Shown: piece by piece, positions 5,473 to 5,666 of the stretch
How the letters are laid out: each line of letters begins with the position of its first letter
Position numbering within the stretch: position 1 is the stretch's first letter
From: Alphaproteobacteria bacterium
GTDB taxonomy: Bacteria; Pseudomonadota; Alphaproteobacteria; ATCC43930; CGMCC-115725
Direction: 5' to 3'
NCBI GenBank assembly: GCA_030039775.1
Contig: JASHUX010000070.1
Location: 1 to 5,666, forward strand
DNA: 5,666 nt
Notes under the pieces: model-generated
Told to the model about the DNA's origin: nothing
What the model saw: the letters and a program-made list of their open reading frames with translations, nothing else
Database searches by the model: none
Program-made: the position numbers and the translations under genes

Positions 5473-5479
5473 CCCTCCC
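5473..5479 (-). promoter_or_regulatory. strong ribosome binding site of the 59-aa gene
   Basis: Read on the minus strand this is GGGAGGG with a 4-nt spacer (CGCG) to the ATG. It sets the start of the small gene and is the main evidence, with codon bias, that the gene is translated. Confidence 0.6.
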
Positions 5480-5487
5480 GCCGTGCG

Positions 5488-5530
5488 GCGACCAGGGAAG
5501 CGGCAATAAAAAAGCCGCCTCGCTGGTCGC
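5488..5530 (-). repeat. long imperfect inverted repeat competing with the terminator
   Basis: GCGACCAGGGAAGCGGC (5488-5504) and GCCGCCTCGCTGGTCGC (5514-5530) are complementary at 15 of 17 positions around a 9-nt A-rich loop. The second arm covers most of the loop and the 3' arm of the terminator, so the two structures exclude each other. The other arm lies between the terminator and the ribosome binding site of the 59-aa gene. Confidence 0.6.
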
Positions 5531-5539
5531 TGGCGGCTT
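5508..5539 (-). terminator. rho-independent terminator (minus strand)
   Basis: On the minus strand AAGCCGCC (5539-5532) pairs perfectly with GGCGGCTT (5519-5512) across a 12-nt loop, followed by a further TTTT (5511-5508), so the uninterrupted T run is six. The plus strand has no T run after the hairpin, so it acts only on minus-strand transcripts. It would end the transcript carrying the 29-codon ORF. It could equally attenuate a longer transcript that reaches the 59-aa gene. Confidence 0.75.
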
Positions 5540-5545
5540 CCGTCT

Positions 5546-5559
5546 CGGGGTCTCCCCCG
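5546..5559 (-). other. GNRA-capped hairpin
   Basis: On the minus strand CGGGG-GAGA-CCCCG forms a 5-bp GC stem closed by a GAGA tetraloop, a member of the stable GNRA class. It lies three bases after the stop of the 29-codon ORF and six bases before the terminator stem. It may be a transcript-end or leader structure; its function is unknown. Confidence 0.45.
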
Positions 5560-5561
5560 GC

Positions 5562-5651
5562 CTAAACCTCGGGTTCGACTCCATAAAAGCCGCACGCCGG
5601 CGACGCTTGGTGCCAGCGCTTGAGACAAATCATGGTGTCGAAAATTTTCAT
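5562..5651 (-). CDS. possible 29-aa ORF or 3' end of a gene running in from the right
   Basis: The minus-strand frame runs from an ATG at 5651-5649 to a TAG at 5564-5562. It begins MKIFDTMICLKRW and ends CGFYGVEPEV. The frame stays open upstream to the window edge, so the ATG may be internal to a longer gene. The composition is protein-like, with two cysteines (residues 9 and 21) and several aromatic residues, but codon bias is weaker than in its neighbours (19 of 29 codons end in G or C) and I see no good ribosome binding site. It is followed closely by a GNRA hairpin and a terminator, which suits a gene end or a leader peptide. I do not recognise a family. Confidence 0.35.
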   Translation of the reverse strand: MKIFDTMICLKRWHQASPACGFYGVEPEV

Positions 5652-5666
5652 GGCGAAACTATGCCT

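Noticed and set aside
5569..5585. GGTTCGACTCC on the plus strand, like a tRNA T-loop
   Set aside because: The 5-bp T stem does not close (only about 3 of 5 pairs), and no acceptor, D or anticodon arm or CCA end is found nearby. On the other strand the bases fall within the 29-codon ORF.
1..5666. CRISPR arrays, insertion sequences, transposases, attachment sites
   Set aside because: I saw no regularly spaced direct repeats, no transposase-like protein and no flanking terminal inverted repeats in the window.

Overview
The window looks like a piece of a high-GC alphaproteobacterial genome, probably Hyphomicrobiales/Rhizobiales. This is inferred from codon usage and from the resemblance of the arsenate reductase and aquaglyceroporin to the Sinorhizobium-type ars operon, not from a database search. 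Most of it is a plus-strand arsenic-resistance operon.

Layout. Positions 2-190 hold the 3' end of an unidentified plus-strand gene. The 191-317 gap carries a near-consensus sigma-70 promoter (TTGACA, 17 bp, GATAAT). Two AT-rich palindromes that share the half-site ATTCGATA bracket it, and they are good ArsR operator candidates. Then follow, closely packed: arsR (TTG start, 318-674); arsI, a C-As lyase (671-1162, ATGA overlap); a 35-codon ORF (1164-1271); a DsbA-fold/2-hydroxychromene-2-carboxylate isomerase-like enzyme (1268-1879, GTGA overlap); a DUF3291 protein (1920-2411); a thioredoxin-type arsenate reductase arsC (2440-2958); and an aquaglyceroporin aqpS (2955-3620, GTGA overlap). After 145 bp comes a DHA2-type MFS exporter (3766-5295).

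How the genes may work together. ArsR has a C-terminal cysteine cluster that would sense trivalent arsenic and release the promoter. ArsC reduces arsenate to arsenite, and the AqpS channel lets arsenite leave down its gradient; no ArsB or ACR3 pump lies in the window. ArsI cleaves the carbon-arsenic bond of trivalent organoarsenicals. The isomerase-like and DUF3291 proteins sit between arsI and arsC and have no standard role in arsenic resistance. They are the best candidates here for an undescribed activity, for example handling the organic product of ArsI or a thiol conjugate.

Right end. The MFS gene is visibly richer in G/C at third codon positions than the ars genes and may be an older chromosomal neighbour. 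It converges on, and overlaps by 7 bp, a small minus-strand gene (5289-5468, 59 aa) with a strong ribosome binding site. Upstream of that gene on the minus strand are a rho-independent terminator (5508-5539), a competing long hairpin (5488-5530), a GNRA-capped hairpin (5546-5559), and a possible 29-aa ORF or gene end (5562-5651).
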